DNA from: Devosia sp. RR2S18
GTDB taxonomy: Bacteria; Pseudomonadota; Alphaproteobacteria; Rhizobiales; Devosiaceae
Length of the DNA: 64,000 nt
Direction of reading: 5' to 3'
Assembly (NCBI RefSeq): GCF_030177755.1
Contig: NZ_CP126539.1
Location: 644,001-708,000, forward strand
The position numbers were made by a program, and so were the translations under genes. The notes under the pieces are model-generated. The model saw only the letters and a list, made by a program, of their open reading frames with translations, was not told where the DNA came from and did no database searches. Below, piece by piece: positions 44,314 through 53,431 of this stretch. Positions within the stretch are counted from its first letter, which is position 1; every line of letters starts with the position of its first letter.

Positions 44314-45112
44314 CACCCACCCCGCTATTTCCATCCGCAACGTCTCGCGTCTCTTCAGGCGCCGAGATGGCGGTGACGTCATCGCCGCCCGCGACATTTC
44401 CATGGACATCCCGCGCGGACAGTTCGTCTGCCTCGTCGGACCATCTGGATGCGGCAAAACCACAATGCTGCAGATGCTCGCGGGCCTGCTGAGCCCCAGC
44501 GGCGGCGAAATTCTCGTGGATGGCGCCCCTGTATCGGGTCCCGGGCCGGATCGTGGAGTGGTTTTCCAGAAGGACAGCGTCTTTCCCTGGATGAGCGTCA
44601 TAGACAATGTGGAATATGGGCTCAAGAGCCGGGGCGTTCCCGCGGCGGAGCGTCGTGAGCGGGCGCGGCGTTACCTCGCCAGTGTCGGCCTCTCAGAAGT
44701 GGAGAATGCATGGCCGCGTGAATTGTCGGGCGGCATGCTCAAGCGCGTTGCCATTGCCACCGTCTTCGCCAACGGCTCGCGTGTGCTGTTGCTGGACGAG
44801 CCATTCGGCGCGCTCGACTATGTAACCAAACACCAGTTGCACGACGTTCTGCTATCGCTCTGGGCGGAAGATGGCGAGCATCGCACGGTCGTTTTCGTCA
44901 CGCATGACATCGATGAGGCACTGCTGCTGGCCGATCGGGTCCTGGTGTTCAAGAGCGGCGATGTCGCTGCCGATCTTGCTGTCAACAGCGCGAGGCCGCG
45001 AAGCACCGATAGCCTGCTGGAAGCAGAAATGGTCGATCACAAGCATAGTCTGCTTGGCCATATCGGGCTTGGACCGGCCAGTGTGCGTCGATCTCGCGGG
45101 TTGCCGGAATGA
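44306..45112 (+). CDS. ABC transporter ATP-binding protein, SsuB/TauB-like
   Basis: 268 aa from the ATG at 44306. Motifs: Walker [15 protein letters not shown] near residue 43, Q-loop VFQKDSVFPWMSV, signature RELSGGMLKRVAIATVF (LSGGM in place of the commoner LSGGQ), Walker B VLLLDEPFGALDYVTK and the switch His in VVFVTHDIDEALLLAD. It is sandwiched between two permease genes and overlaps the second by 4 nt. It powers import by the SsuA-like binding protein. Confidence 0.92.
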   Translation: MIDTHPAISIRNVSRLFRRRDGGDVIAARDISMDIPRGQFVCLVGPSGCGKTTMLQMLAGLLSPSGGEILVDGAPVSGPGPDRGVVFQKDSVFPWMSVIDNVEYGLKSRGVPAAERRERARRYLASVGLSEVENAWPRELSGGMLKRVAIATVFANGSRVLLLDEPFGALDYVTKHQLHDVLLSLWAEDGEHRTVVFVTHDIDEALLLADRVLVFKSGDVAADLAVNSARPRSTDSLLEAEMVDHKHSLLGHIGLGPASVRRSRGLPE

Positions 45113-45945
45113 ACCGCGTCCAAGGCAACAATGGCTGGGTTGGTCTGCTTGCGCTGATCGGGCTGGCGCTGGTCTGGCAGCTTGCTTCCATGCTGGTGAC
45201 GGTCGAGATCACGCCCGGGGTGCCCATGGTTCCCGGCTGGCAGGTTGTGCTGACCAGCACTTTCGTCTCCATGTCCAATTTCTGGATGGGTGGTTTCGGC
45301 ATTCCAGCGGCAAGCGCGGGGACCGAGCCCAGTTACGGCGTTGCGCTGCTGTCCGTGCTCTTCAACTCGCTCGACACATTCCGCCGCCTGCTTCTGGGTT
45401 GCTTTATCGGCGGCGGGCTTGGCTTTATCCTGGGCCTATTGCTGTCGCTCTCGCAATGGACCAATCGCCTGGTCGGACCAACGATGCGCTTCGTGCGCAC
45501 CCTGCCGCTGCTGGCCATGATCCCCCTGTTCCAGCTCTGGTTCGGCATCGCTGACTTCGGCATGGTAACTTTCATAGCCTATGGCGTGGGCGTCATCCTA
45601 TTTACCTCGGTACTCAATGCCGTGCCGCGCATCGCGCCGATATACCTGGCGAATGCACGGTGCCTGGGAGCCTCGCCCTGGCGCTTGTTCCGTACCGTGA
45701 CCATCCCGGCTATCCTGCCCGAGGTCCGCTCGGCGGCAGTAATCGCCATGGGCGTTGCCTGGGCCGCAGCGCTTGGCGCGGAATATCTGGGCGCTCAGTC
45801 TGGTCTGGGGCGCATCGTGGTGGCGTCGGAAGCTTTCGGCTATCTCGACCGCATGTTCCTGACGGCCGTGATCATTGTGCTCTATGCGGCTGGGAGCACT
45901 TACCTGCTCGACCGCGCCTTCGCTCGGGTGCTGCAATGGGGCTAA
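45109..45945 (+). CDS. ABC transporter permease, SsuC/TauC-like (second of two)
   Basis: 278 aa beginning in an ATGA overlap with the ATPase gene. It has about six helices and the coupling loop YLANARCLGASPWRLFRTV followed by TIPAILPEVRSAAVIAMGVA. Two different permeases around one ATPase suggest a heterodimeric channel. A long periplasmic segment after the first helix (about residues 30-80) is unusual compared with the first permease. Confidence 0.9.
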   Translation: MNRVQGNNGWVGLLALIGLALVWQLASMLVTVEITPGVPMVPGWQVVLTSTFVSMSNFWMGGFGIPAASAGTEPSYGVALLSVLFNSLDTFRRLLLGCFIGGGLGFILGLLLSLSQWTNRLVGPTMRFVRTLPLLAMIPLFQLWFGIADFGMVTFIAYGVGVILFTSVLNAVPRIAPIYLANARCLGASPWRLFRTVTIPAILPEVRSAAVIAMGVAWAAALGAEYLGAQSGLGRIVVASEAFGYLDRMFLTAVIIVLYAAGSTYLLDRAFARVLQWG

Positions 45946-45970
45946 ACCTAAACGCGGTGGAGACGAACCG

Positions 45971-46996
45971 GTGAAGATTACCCAATCGCGTGCCGAAGCA
46001 GTGGCGTTGGCCGTGCTTGAGGCGGCGGGCGTTCCGACGAAAAGTGCGCAGATCCAGGCTGGAATCCTGATCCAGTCGGAAATGCGCGGACTGGCCTCAC
46101 ACGGCCTCCTGCGCTTGCCGCGCATCGTGGAGCGTATTCGCAACGGCGTTGCCAATCCGGTGACCACCGGCACCCATGTCTGGCGCTCGCAGTCCCTGCT
46201 GGAAAGCGATGGCGAGAGCGGCCTTGGACCTGTCGTAGCCATGGCGGCCATCGAGGCCATTACCGAGCGTGCGCGCCAAACAGGCATTGCCCTGGCTGCC
46301 ATATCCAATAGCGGACATCTGGGCGCGATCGGCTGCTATGCCGAAGACATTGCCCGTTCCGGCCAGCTCGCCATCGTGCTGTCGACCAGCGAGGCGTTGG
46401 TGCACCCCTGGGGTGGCCGCAAGGCTATGCTCGGCACCAATCCGATCGCTGTTGGTGTGCCCGCCGACCCAGAGCCGTTCGTGCTCGACATGGCAACGGG
46501 CCTTATCTCAATGGGCAAGGTGCATGATCATGCCAATCGCGGCGTGGCGCTGCAGCCGGGCTGGGCGCTCGATGGCGACGGCAATCCGACAACCGATCCA
46601 GTCGCCGCCAAATCCGGAGCCATCGCGCCGTTTGGCGAAGCCAAGGGTTATGGGCTGGCGCTGGCCTTTGAGCTTCTCGTCGCCAGCCTGACCCGCTCCG
46701 CCGTGGGCACTGATGTGGTTGGAACGCTGGACTCCATCCATCCGGCCAACAAGGGCGACCTCATTATCGTCATTGAGCCAAGGACAGGCGTGGCCGAGCT
46801 GTTGAACGACTATCTCAAAGCCATCCGCGCCTGCCCGCCTCTCGAGCCAGAAAAAAGCGTTTCGGTGCCGGGTGACGGCTCGCGTGCCCGCCGTGCGATG
46901 GCGATGACCGACGGCTTTGCCGTGCCAGAAGTCATTTGGTCGCAACTACTCTCGCTTGCCGGAATGGCAGCCCCTCTCGATACCCCGGAGCCTTGA
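45971..46996 (+). CDS. Ldh2-family (malate/L-lactate/ureidoglycolate-type) dehydrogenase
   Basis: 341 aa from a GTG at 45971, with GGTGGAG upstream. Blocks of the Ldh2/AllD/ComC family: EMRGLASHGLLRLPRIVERI, LAAISNSGHLGAIGCYAED, LGTNPIAVGVPADP and GEAKGYGLALAFELLVASL. These NAD(P)-dependent enzymes oxidise 2-hydroxy acids or ureidoglycolate-like compounds to 2-oxo acids. In this operon it may process the hydroxy-acid skeleton left after decarbamoylation and deamination, or a ureido compound directly; the sequence cannot decide. The next gene starts immediately after its stop. Confidence 0.88.
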   Translation: MKITQSRAEAVALAVLEAAGVPTKSAQIQAGILIQSEMRGLASHGLLRLPRIVERIRNGVANPVTTGTHVWRSQSLLESDGESGLGPVVAMAAIEAITERARQTGIALAAISNSGHLGAIGCYAEDIARSGQLAIVLSTSEALVHPWGGRKAMLGTNPIAVGVPADPEPFVLDMATGLISMGKVHDHANRGVALQPGWALDGDGNPTTDPVAAKSGAIAPFGEAKGYGLALAFELLVASLTRSAVGTDVVGTLDSIHPANKGDLIIVIEPRTGVAELLNDYLKAIRACPPLEPEKSVSVPGDGSRARRAMAMTDGFAVPEVIWSQLLSLAGMAAPLDTPEP

Positions 46997-48211
46997 ATGT
47001 TTGGTACTCTTCGCAGTCCCCGCGCCGTCTACTTCGGAGCCGGGCAGCGCAAACTTCTCGGAGAACTGGCAGCGCGGTTCGGGCGACGTGCACTGATTTG
47101 CACCGACGAGCGCCTGTCGGCCGACTCGATGTTTCAGGCCATGATGGCTGACCTGGTCGAGCATGGCGTCGAGCCGCTGCTGTTCGACCGGACCATCCCT
47201 GACCTGCCTGTCGCTGCTATCGAAGATGCCATCGCCTTTGCGCGCGGCAAGAGCCCAGATTGCGTCATCGCTATCGGTGGGGGAAGCTGTCTCGACATGG
47301 CCAAGGCAACGGCGTTGCTCCTCGCTCATGGGGGCAGTCCGCAGGACTATTATGGCGAGTTCAAGCTGCCGGGGCCTGTCCTGCCGATCATCGCCATCCC
47401 AACCACCGCCGGCACCGGCTCCGAAGTCACCCCCGTTGCGGTTCTCTCCGATCCGTCACGTACGCTCAAGGTCGGTATTTCCGATCCGCATCTCATTCCC
47501 CAGATAGCCATCTGTGATCCGGAGTTGACACTGAGCTGCCCACCCGGACTGACGGCCGTCGCAGGCGCCGATGCGCTCACTCACGGCATCGAGTCCTTCA
47601 CGGCCATTCGCAAGCAGGCCGGCGACAAGCTGGCGCTCCGGCAGGTTTTTGTTGGCAAGAATGCGATCAGCGACGGCTTGGCTATAGAGGCTATCGAGCG
47701 CATTGGCCGCTCCCTGCTCCCCGCCATTGCCGACGGCCGCGATGTCGAGCACCGCTCCAACCTTATGTATGGGGCGATGCTTGCCGGCCAGGCCTTCGCC
47801 AATGCCGGCAATGCTGCGGCCCATGCCCTGCAATATCCAGTTGGGGCTGTCACCCATAGCGCCCATGGCATCGGCGTTGCGGCACTGATGCCCTATGTCA
47901 TGCAGTTCAACCTGGTGGCCCGCGAGGCCGAGTATGCGAGGATCGGCAGGGCCCTTGGGCTCGCTGAAGGGGATGAGGCGGCCATGGCGCGCGCGGCAAT
48001 CGACAAGGTCGCCGAGCTTCTGACCCAAGCCGGAATGCCGGCGACCCTTGCCGAGATCGGCTTTGAGGCAGACCGTATTGACTGGGCTGCCGAGCAGGCC
48101 ATGACGGCGGCCCGGCTGGTCAAAAACAACCCTGTATTCCTGCGGCTCGAGGACATGCAACGCATCCTGCGCGCCGCCTTGCATGGCGACCGCGCCACGC
48201 TCGCAGCCTGA
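46997..48211 (+). CDS. Iron-containing alcohol dehydrogenase family protein
   Basis: 404 aa, starting at the ATG that abuts the previous stop. Group III ADH motifs: nucleotide-binding IAIGGGSCLDMAKATALL near residue 92, PTTAGTGSEVTPVAVLSD near 134, and metal ligands in AGADALTHGIESFT near 190 and the His-rich AHALQYPVGAVTHSAHG near 275. It would reduce or oxidise a short-chain alcohol, semialdehyde or 2-hydroxy acid. Followed by an aldehyde dehydrogenase, so alcohol to aldehyde to acid is the plausible order. Confidence 0.92.
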   Translation: MFGTLRSPRAVYFGAGQRKLLGELAARFGRRALICTDERLSADSMFQAMMADLVEHGVEPLLFDRTIPDLPVAAIEDAIAFARGKSPDCVIAIGGGSCLDMAKATALLLAHGGSPQDYYGEFKLPGPVLPIIAIPTTAGTGSEVTPVAVLSDPSRTLKVGISDPHLIPQIAICDPELTLSCPPGLTAVAGADALTHGIESFTAIRKQAGDKLALRQVFVGKNAISDGLAIEAIERIGRSLLPAIADGRDVEHRSNLMYGAMLAGQAFANAGNAAAHALQYPVGAVTHSAHGIGVAALMPYVMQFNLVAREAEYARIGRALGLAEGDEAAMARAAIDKVAELLTQAGMPATLAEIGFEADRIDWAAEQAMTAARLVKNNPVFLRLEDMQRILRAALHGDRATLAA

Positions 48212-48237
48212 ACCATAACGATTAGACGGATTCAATC

Positions 48238-49698
48238 ATGTCCCAAGCTCATTCAGTCGACTTCAGCGCACTGCCCACCGACCTCCTGATCGGAGGGACC
48301 TGGCGCAAGGGCAATGGTGGGGAGGCGATCGAGGTGATCGATCCCGCCAGCGAAACGGTGCTCGCCTCGGTCGCCAATGCCTCGATCGAGGACGGCATTG
48401 CTGCGGTTGATGCGGCGTCAGCGGTGGCTGCCGCCTGGGCTGCCACGCCGCCGCGGCAGCGCGGTGAAATCCTGCGCCGCGCCTATGAACTGATGATGGC
48501 GAGATCGGAACACTTCGCCGTGCTCATCGCCCTTGAAAATGGCAAGGCCCTGCCCGATGCCCGGGGAGAGGTCGCCTACGCCGCCGAATTCTTCCGCTGG
48601 TATGCCGAAGAGGCCGTGCGAGTTTCCGGGGATATAACCCCTTCGCCCTCCGGCAATTATCGCATCATGGTGCAGTACCAGCCCATCGGTGTTTCGGTTC
48701 TGGTTACTCCCTGGAATTTCCCAGCCGCTATGGCGACGCGCAAGATCGGGCCGGCCCTTGCAGCGGGCTGCACGTGTATCCTCAAGCCGGCGACAGAAAC
48801 GCCGTTGACGGCTCTCGCCGTGGCTCAGCTCCTTGAGGAGGCCGGTGTTCCCCCCGGCGTGGTCAATGTTGTCACGACGAGGTCCGCGGGCAAGGTTGTC
48901 GGCGCCATGCTTCGCGATCCGCGCGTGCGGAAGCTCTCCTTCACCGGTTCGACCGAGGTGGGCCGCATCCTCCTGCGCGAGGCATCGCATCAGGTCCTCA
49001 ACTGCTCGATGGAACTGGGCGGAAATGCGCCCTTTATCGTCTTCGAGGACGCCGATATTGATGCAGCGCTCGCCGGAGCAATGATCGCCAAGATGCGCAA
49101 TGGTGGGGAAGCCTGCACAGCAGCCAACCGGATCTACGTGCATAGCGCGATCTATGATCGCTTCGCCGAACAACTCGCCGAACGCATGTCGCAGCTCGTG
49201 GTTGGAAATGGCGCAGACCCGGATTCCCAATGCGGCCCGCTGATCAACATGGCGGCAGTGGACAAGGTGCAGGAACTGGTCGACGGCGCGGTGTCGCACG
49301 GGGCCAAGATCGTTACCGGTGGCCATCGTCTCAACAGGCCGGGCTTCTTCTACGCCCCAACCGTGCTTCGCGATGTGCAGAAGGGTGCCAAGATGCTCGA
49401 GGAAGAAATTTTCGGACCGGTGGCGCCGCTCGTGCGCTTCTCGGACGAGGATGAGGTGATTGAGGCGGCGAACGCCACCGAGTATGGCCTTGTCTCCTAC
49501 GTCTTCACCAGTGACCTGGCTAGGGGCCTACGTGTGAGTGACCGGCTTGAAAGTGGCATGGTCGGGCTCAATCGTGGTCTTGTGTCGGATCCGGCGGCGC
49601 CGTTCGGTGGTGTCAAGGCCAGTGGCCTCGGGCGAGAGGGCGGCCAGCACGGCATCCTCGAGTACATGGAAGCCAAGTATACAGCACTTGCCTGGTAG
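48238..49698 (+). CDS. Aldehyde dehydrogenase (succinate-semialdehyde-dehydrogenase-like)
   Basis: 486 aa with full ALDH motifs: VTPWNFPAAMATRKIGPALA near residue 158, SFTGSTEVGRILL near 237, the general base Glu in MELGGNAPFIVFEDAD near 259, the nucleophile Cys in NGGEACTAANRIYV near 293, and EEEIFGPVAPL near 388. Overall it looks like the GabD group. It should convert a semialdehyde to the acid with NAD(P). It is the last structural gene of the second operon. Confidence 0.93.
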   Translation: MSQAHSVDFSALPTDLLIGGTWRKGNGGEAIEVIDPASETVLASVANASIEDGIAAVDAASAVAAAWAATPPRQRGEILRRAYELMMARSEHFAVLIALENGKALPDARGEVAYAAEFFRWYAEEAVRVSGDITPSPSGNYRIMVQYQPIGVSVLVTPWNFPAAMATRKIGPALAAGCTCILKPATETPLTALAVAQLLEEAGVPPGVVNVVTTRSAGKVVGAMLRDPRVRKLSFTGSTEVGRILLREASHQVLNCSMELGGNAPFIVFEDADIDAALAGAMIAKMRNGGEACTAANRIYVHSAIYDRFAEQLAERMSQLVVGNGADPDSQCGPLINMAAVDKVQELVDGAVSHGAKIVTGGHRLNRPGFFYAPTVLRDVQKGAKMLEEEIFGPVAPLVRFSDEDEVIEAANATEYGLVSYVFTSDLARGLRVSDRLESGMVGLNRGLVSDPAAPFGGVKASGLGREGGQHGILEYMEAKYTALAW

Positions 49699-49754
49699 AA
49701 GCGGCTAGCGCGTCGGTCTGGGCAAGTGTAGAAGCGGCGCTGCCAGGAGTTAAG

Positions 49755-50450
49755 ATGGTCGGACGTAGTCGGGATGTGATTTCTGAGACGAAGACGGAGC
49801 CGGCCCTGGCCCGCCCCGTCCGCCTGGCCGATGAGGCCTATGATCTCATTCTCGATCAGTTGATTTCGCTGAAGCTTCCGCCCGGCGGGCGTATCACTGT
49901 CGACGAACTGTCCCGGCAATTTGGCATTTCGCAGACTCCGATCCGGGAAGCGCTCGGGCGGCTCGAGTCCGATGGGATGGTGATCAAGACCCATCTCGTA
50001 GGCTATCGCGCCGCACCGCAGCTGACGCGCGAGCAGTTCGAAAAGCTCTTCGAGCTCCGGCAATTGCTGGAGCCCGCAGCGGCCCGTCGGGCCGCACAGA
50101 GCGTGACGCCGGATAGTGCCGATCGGCTACGTCAATATGTGGCGGCCATGCGTGAAGAGGTCGAGCGCAATCTGCGGGTCAAGTATGGCCGCTTCGCGCA
50201 GCACGACAAAGAGCTGCACGTAATGATTGCCGAAATGGGTGGCAATGAGCTGATCGCGGATGCCCTTTCGCGCCAGCATACTCATGTGCATATCTTCCGG
50301 CTGTACTTCCACTCCTGGGTAACCGAAAGCGCGATCCTCGAGCACGAACATATCGTCGATGCGATTCTTGCCGGCGACGCTGACCGGGCGGAGGCAGCGA
50401 TGCGGAAGCATCTGGCCAGTTCGTGGGATCGTGTCAGTCAAGGCTTCTGA
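49755..50450 (+). CDS. GntR-family regulator with FCD domain
   Basis: 231 aa. The winged helix covers residues about 22-85 (ADEAYDLILDQLISLKLPPG, VDELSRQFGISQTPIREAL, GRLESDGMVIKTHLVGYRA). From about 95 there is an FCD effector domain (FEKLFELRQLLEPAAARRAA, HDKELHVMIAEMGGNELI, then EHEHIVDAILAGDADRAEAA). FCD members often sense carboxylic acids of catabolic pathways. It closes the second hydantoin operon, transcribed in the same direction 56 nt after the aldehyde dehydrogenase, and may control the operon through the palindrome at 41047. Confidence 0.92.
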   Translation: MVGRSRDVISETKTEPALARPVRLADEAYDLILDQLISLKLPPGGRITVDELSRQFGISQTPIREALGRLESDGMVIKTHLVGYRAAPQLTREQFEKLFELRQLLEPAAARRAAQSVTPDSADRLRQYVAAMREEVERNLRVKYGRFAQHDKELHVMIAEMGGNELIADALSRQHTHVHIFRLYFHSWVTESAILEHEHIVDAILAGDADRAEAAMRKHLASSWDRVSQGF

Positions 50451-50839
50451 GGGACACTGACCGCTTCGTTGCCCATCCCAAGCGAAGGTGGCAGGCTTTT
50501 CGACCAAGTTGCTCGAAGCTCGATCGGACGCATAGTAAGTGATGTCCATTCGCACACGGGAAGGGAAGAGCGCACGTAGCAATCTTGCCCACCGGATCCG
50601 GTCCAGATCGCAGGATTTGGAGTTCTTCGCCTGAGATATTCTCCATTTCGACAGCGAGAACCTGTTCCCGGCACCTGAGGAAGGCGTGCCCGGTGGCGCT
50701 TGCCGGGCTCTCAGGTGCCGGGAAGTCGGATCGTTCTGTCGGACGACTACGGCGGGGGCCTAACAGGCCTTCGCCTCGGTGGATGCCGCCGGGATCGACG
50801 TATGGTTAGCAAATAGGAAGGTAGTCGGTAGGCGATACG

Positions 50840-51010
50840 TCCGAGGCGTGGGTGACGACCAAGTGGTGGACGGTCGGCACGCTGGACGTGATCGGTGTCG
50901 AGCGGGACAAGGTCCACATGCCGTATGTCCTGCTGGCCGACGAGGACGGCTGGAGGGCGCGGTCTTCATCAGCTTACTGCATGTCCGGAATTGGCTGGAG
51001 TCCCTGTTTC
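50840..51010 (+). pseudogene. Remnant of an ATP-dependent DNA ligase C-terminal domain
   Basis: From 50451 to 51046 there is no intact gene. Within it, one frame reads TTKWWTVGTLDVIGVERDK then PYVLLADEDGW, and another frame continues with LEGAVFISLL, so a frameshift lies near 50957. This matches the OB-fold end of small ATP-dependent DNA ligases (pattern W-T-x-x-x-x-D-V-x-G-V-E-R). The catalytic Lys domain is absent. The call rests on motif memory and is tentative. 50451-50839 shows nothing I recognise. Confidence 0.45.
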
Positions 51011-51046
51011 TTCTCCCTTTTGCGGCGAGAGCGTTCTCGAATTTAT

Positions 51047-51412
51047 CTATAAATGTCGATGAACACCGTTGGCTGAAAAAGAGCCTTCCGAGATCGAGCG
51101 GTGCAGGCTGTGTGTGCTGCCGACGATTGCAACACGTTTGTCGCCCACGATGACCCTGGCAACGACGCTGCGCAGGTAGTTGCGCCGCAACGCAGCGTCG
51201 CCGTTGTAGAGCTTGTCACGCACGGTGCGGGAGAACGCTTCGATGAGTTCGGCGCGTGACGGGTTGGTGCCCGAAACGCCTGCGTCGACGAAGGACTGTG
51301 TCACTGTCCAGCCACGTGCCTGGCAAAATGCTTCGATCTGGTGCTGCTGGCTGGGCAGAGAGACGTCTCCATCCGCCTGACGCATCGTACTGACACGCAG
51401 GTAAGCGGCCAC
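51047..51412 (-). pseudogene. Serine recombinase with large internal deletion
   Basis: 121 residues joined from the two ends of a large serine recombinase. The start AAYLRVSTMRQADGDVSLPS contains the catalytic Ser, and HQIEAFCQARGWTVTQSFVD and GTNPSRAEL complete the beginning of the resolvase domain. It then jumps to a C-terminal recombinase-type segment (SRTVRDKLYNGDAALRRNYL). About 400 residues are missing compared with phage-type serine recombinases, in frame, so the protein cannot recombine DNA. The start is a GTG. It points to an old integrated element near this site. Confidence 0.75.
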
Positions 51413-51635
51413 CCGCCACTTACCGAGGCCAAGTGCTAGCGGCAGTCGAGCGAAACCTCTGTCTGCATATTATGTTGATGCGACATCGAGATAAGTGACT
51501 CGACAGGGAGTCGATCGCGGAGGACGATTGCTTGGAGATCTGAGGCACCGCGTCACGCTTGAACTCGTTGCTGAAATTGCCTTTGCCCATGTAGGCCTTC
51601 TTGCCTCAAAATTAGGGAAGAAGGCGTCTACAAGT

Positions 51636-51965
51636 CTAGGGGCTATTCAGACCATAGCCCTCTAGGGTTGCGACAGTGGCCATCCTCAGTGCCTTCAACT
51701 CAGGGTCCACAGGATAGGGAGGTTGCCCGGCCCAAGGTAACCCATAGCGCTTCGCTCGCCGTTCGATGGCGCGCCACATGTACGCCGCCTTGGCTGGCTT
51801 TTTGGCGAATGGGATGTTGTCCATCTCGACCATGATGGCGCGAACGTTGAAAGGGCGCCAACGAAGGATCAAACCGGATTGTTCGGCCAAGGCAGCCCCG
51901 CGAAGGGCGCTCAGGTACGTGTAAGTGCTCCCCGGAAAGTAGAAGACGTCGAGTGTTCCCGGCAT
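51636..51965 (-). pseudogene. Truncated 2-hydroxychromene-2-carboxylate isomerase-like (DsbA/GST-kappa fold) gene
   Basis: 109 aa, about half the normal length. TLDVFYFPGSTYTYLSALRG resembles the HCCA isomerase opening, with the active-site Ser/Thr in the GSTYTYL segment, followed by LILRWRPFNVRAIMVEMDN and RAKRYGLPWAGQPPYPVDPE. The frame stops after GYGLNSP, and the C-terminal half is not found downstream. A promoter and ribosome-binding site may still be present (GGAGGAAT upstream), so a short protein could be made, but it is unlikely to be active. Confidence 0.65.
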
Positions 51966-52158
51966 CGGTCATTCCTCCAATCACCGGGAGAGGGGAGTAC
52001 AGGCGGACTCTGTCATCGCATAGAGCCAGAGGCAGCGCCTGCGAGGGCCGCATTTGCTCTGGGGTGTTTTTGTGATCGGCTGGGCAGGAACGGGTTCGCT
52101 GAGGAACGGATTATGGGCACACACAGGTCTTAGCCCCTGTGACTTCCAAAGTTCACTT

Positions 52159-52189
52159 GCCCCGGCCTCGCGCTGGGGCTTTCTTTTTC
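52159..52189 (+). terminator. Rho-independent terminator candidate
   Basis: GCCCCGGC, loop CTCGC, then GCTGGGGC (52159-52179, one G-T pair) followed by TTTCTTTTT. The 462 bases from 51966 to 52427 hold no gene that I recognise; this rightward terminator would end a transcript from about 52050, possibly a small RNA or a lost gene. Confidence 0.6.
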
Positions 52190-52427
52190 CTGGTGGCAGA
52201 GGCGATCAGATCGCCTTCGATACTGCGGTCCTTTGCAGATCCCAGTCACTCGCCTCAGCGTCCGTCGAGGACATTGCCGCACGCGAAAACGCTCCGGCGA
52301 GCAATGCTGCCGATCTGAGTGGAGGTCTACCCATCAAAGCGCTTTGCCAGACTGCGCAGGAGTTCAAAGCTTCTCTAGTTAGTTCGCGGCAAGCCAAGGT
52401 CGAGATGCTGCAGGTGTGGCACGCTAC

Positions 52428-52847
52428 TCAAGCAGCGTTTGCTGCTTTCCTTCCCAGCCCGTGAGTCTTGGCCAGCTCCGAACGGCGCTCTGCGTAGGCT
52501 GGGGCTACGATCGGGTAGTCCTTGGGCAGGTTCCATTTCGCACGATACTGGTCCGGCGACAGCTCGTGGTCCGTTCCAAGGTGCCGCTTCAGAGACTTCA
52601 TCTTTCGCCCGCATTCCAGGCAGATAACGGCTTCTGGTGTTACCGACTTCTTTATCGGCACCGCGGGCCTTTGCGGCTCCACCGGTGGGGTGGCCGGCTC
52701 ACCAGCATGAGTGGTGCGCAGCGCTGAGTGCACATCTGCAATCAAAGTCGGCAGGTCCCTGGGGCTGACCGAGTTGTGTGCCACATAAGCCGCAACCACG
52801 TCCGTCGTCAGAGCCACAAAATCTGGTGCGTGTTCCTGTTCATCCAT
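52428..52847 (-). CDS. mucR: MucR/Ros-family zinc-finger transcriptional regulator
   Basis: 139 aa. The C2H2-type finger CLECGRKMKSLKRHLGTDH lies near residue 75, followed by YRAKWNLPKDYPIVAPAYAE and RSELAKTHGLGRKA, the diagnostic end of the MucR/Ros family. The N-terminal half (LTTDVVAAYVAHNSVSPRDL, LIADVHSAL) is the usual oligomerisation region. MucR proteins are H-NS-like global regulators of alphaproteobacteria, binding AT-rich DNA near exopolysaccharide and motility genes, and alphaproteobacterial genomes often have several copies. Confidence 0.93.
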   Translation of the reverse strand: MDEQEHAPDFVALTTDVVAAYVAHNSVSPRDLPTLIADVHSALRTTHAGEPATPPVEPQRPAVPIKKSVTPEAVICLECGRKMKSLKRHLGTDHELSPDQYRAKWNLPKDYPIVAPAYAERRSELAKTHGLGRKAANAA

Positions 52848-53188
52848 TTATGGCGTTCCTCGCTTCTTCTGCGTCCTGCAATCAATCTGGCACGCGTCAG
52901 TCCGGCAAGTTAAATCTGGTGTGCAGGCTGGATGAGGCTGCTCTTATCCATCGCAGTAACAATCGCCCGCCATACCCACAGGCTAGCCTGGCTTTCGGGC
53001 CGCGCTTCCCCTTCAGCAACAGCTGAGTTCTCTTTCACATCAGAAGGAAAACCTCGATTGGCGTCCACCAACCGAGGTCTCCTGTCCCAACGAGCCAAGC
53101 GGCACGTGCACATCGCGCCGCGCTCAAGCTGGCTCCGCCGCGACGGCAGGATAAAGCTATGGCGCTGAGAGGACAACCGGGCAGGCTG
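52848..53188. other. Gap without a recognised gene
   Basis: These 341 bases have overlapping frames on both strands (for example 52932-53168 rightward and 52910-53176 leftward), but neither shows codon bias, a convincing ribosome-binding site or a family motif. A MucR promoter should lie in the first 100 bases. I see nothing else. Confidence 0.4.
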
Positions 53189-53431
53189 CTACGGCGCGTT
53201 GCGCCGCCACCTGTCGAAGTCGTTGTAAACGGCTTCACCAATTCGAGGGCAGTAAGGCTGGGCTTTACCCCCAGCGCCCATCAGATGCGGGCACTTGGCT
53301 CGTAGCTCGTCCGAGAGCCAATAGGTGAAGCCCTTCTCGCGCCGAACCCACTCCGACGTTGCGCCGCATGTGCTGCATGTCGCGGCCACTATACCTCTCC
53401 AAGCTGCTTTCGAACGGGCCTTCTGCCACAA
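53189..53431 (-). CDS. Small cysteine-containing hypothetical protein
   Basis: 80 aa. Two Cys clusters (ATCSTCGATSEW, then KCPHLMG and YCPRIG) could bind a metal ion, as in small zinc-ribbon proteins. The remaining sequence is basic with several Trp residues. No family recognised. It is supported by its length and by the cysteine spacing only; expression is not certain. Confidence 0.45.
   Translation of the reverse strand: MWQKARSKAAWRGIVAATCSTCGATSEWVRREKGFTYWLSDELRAKCPHLMGAGGKAQPYCPRIGEAVYNDFDRWRRNAP

Noticed and set aside
52054..52464. 136-aa rightward open frame over the terminator and MucR 3' end
   Set aside because: It spans a clear terminator hairpin and overlaps MucR; no family pattern.
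52910..53176. 88-aa leftward open frame
   Set aside because: No ribosome-binding site, no motif, and a similar-length open frame lies opposite; looks like chance in GC-rich DNA.
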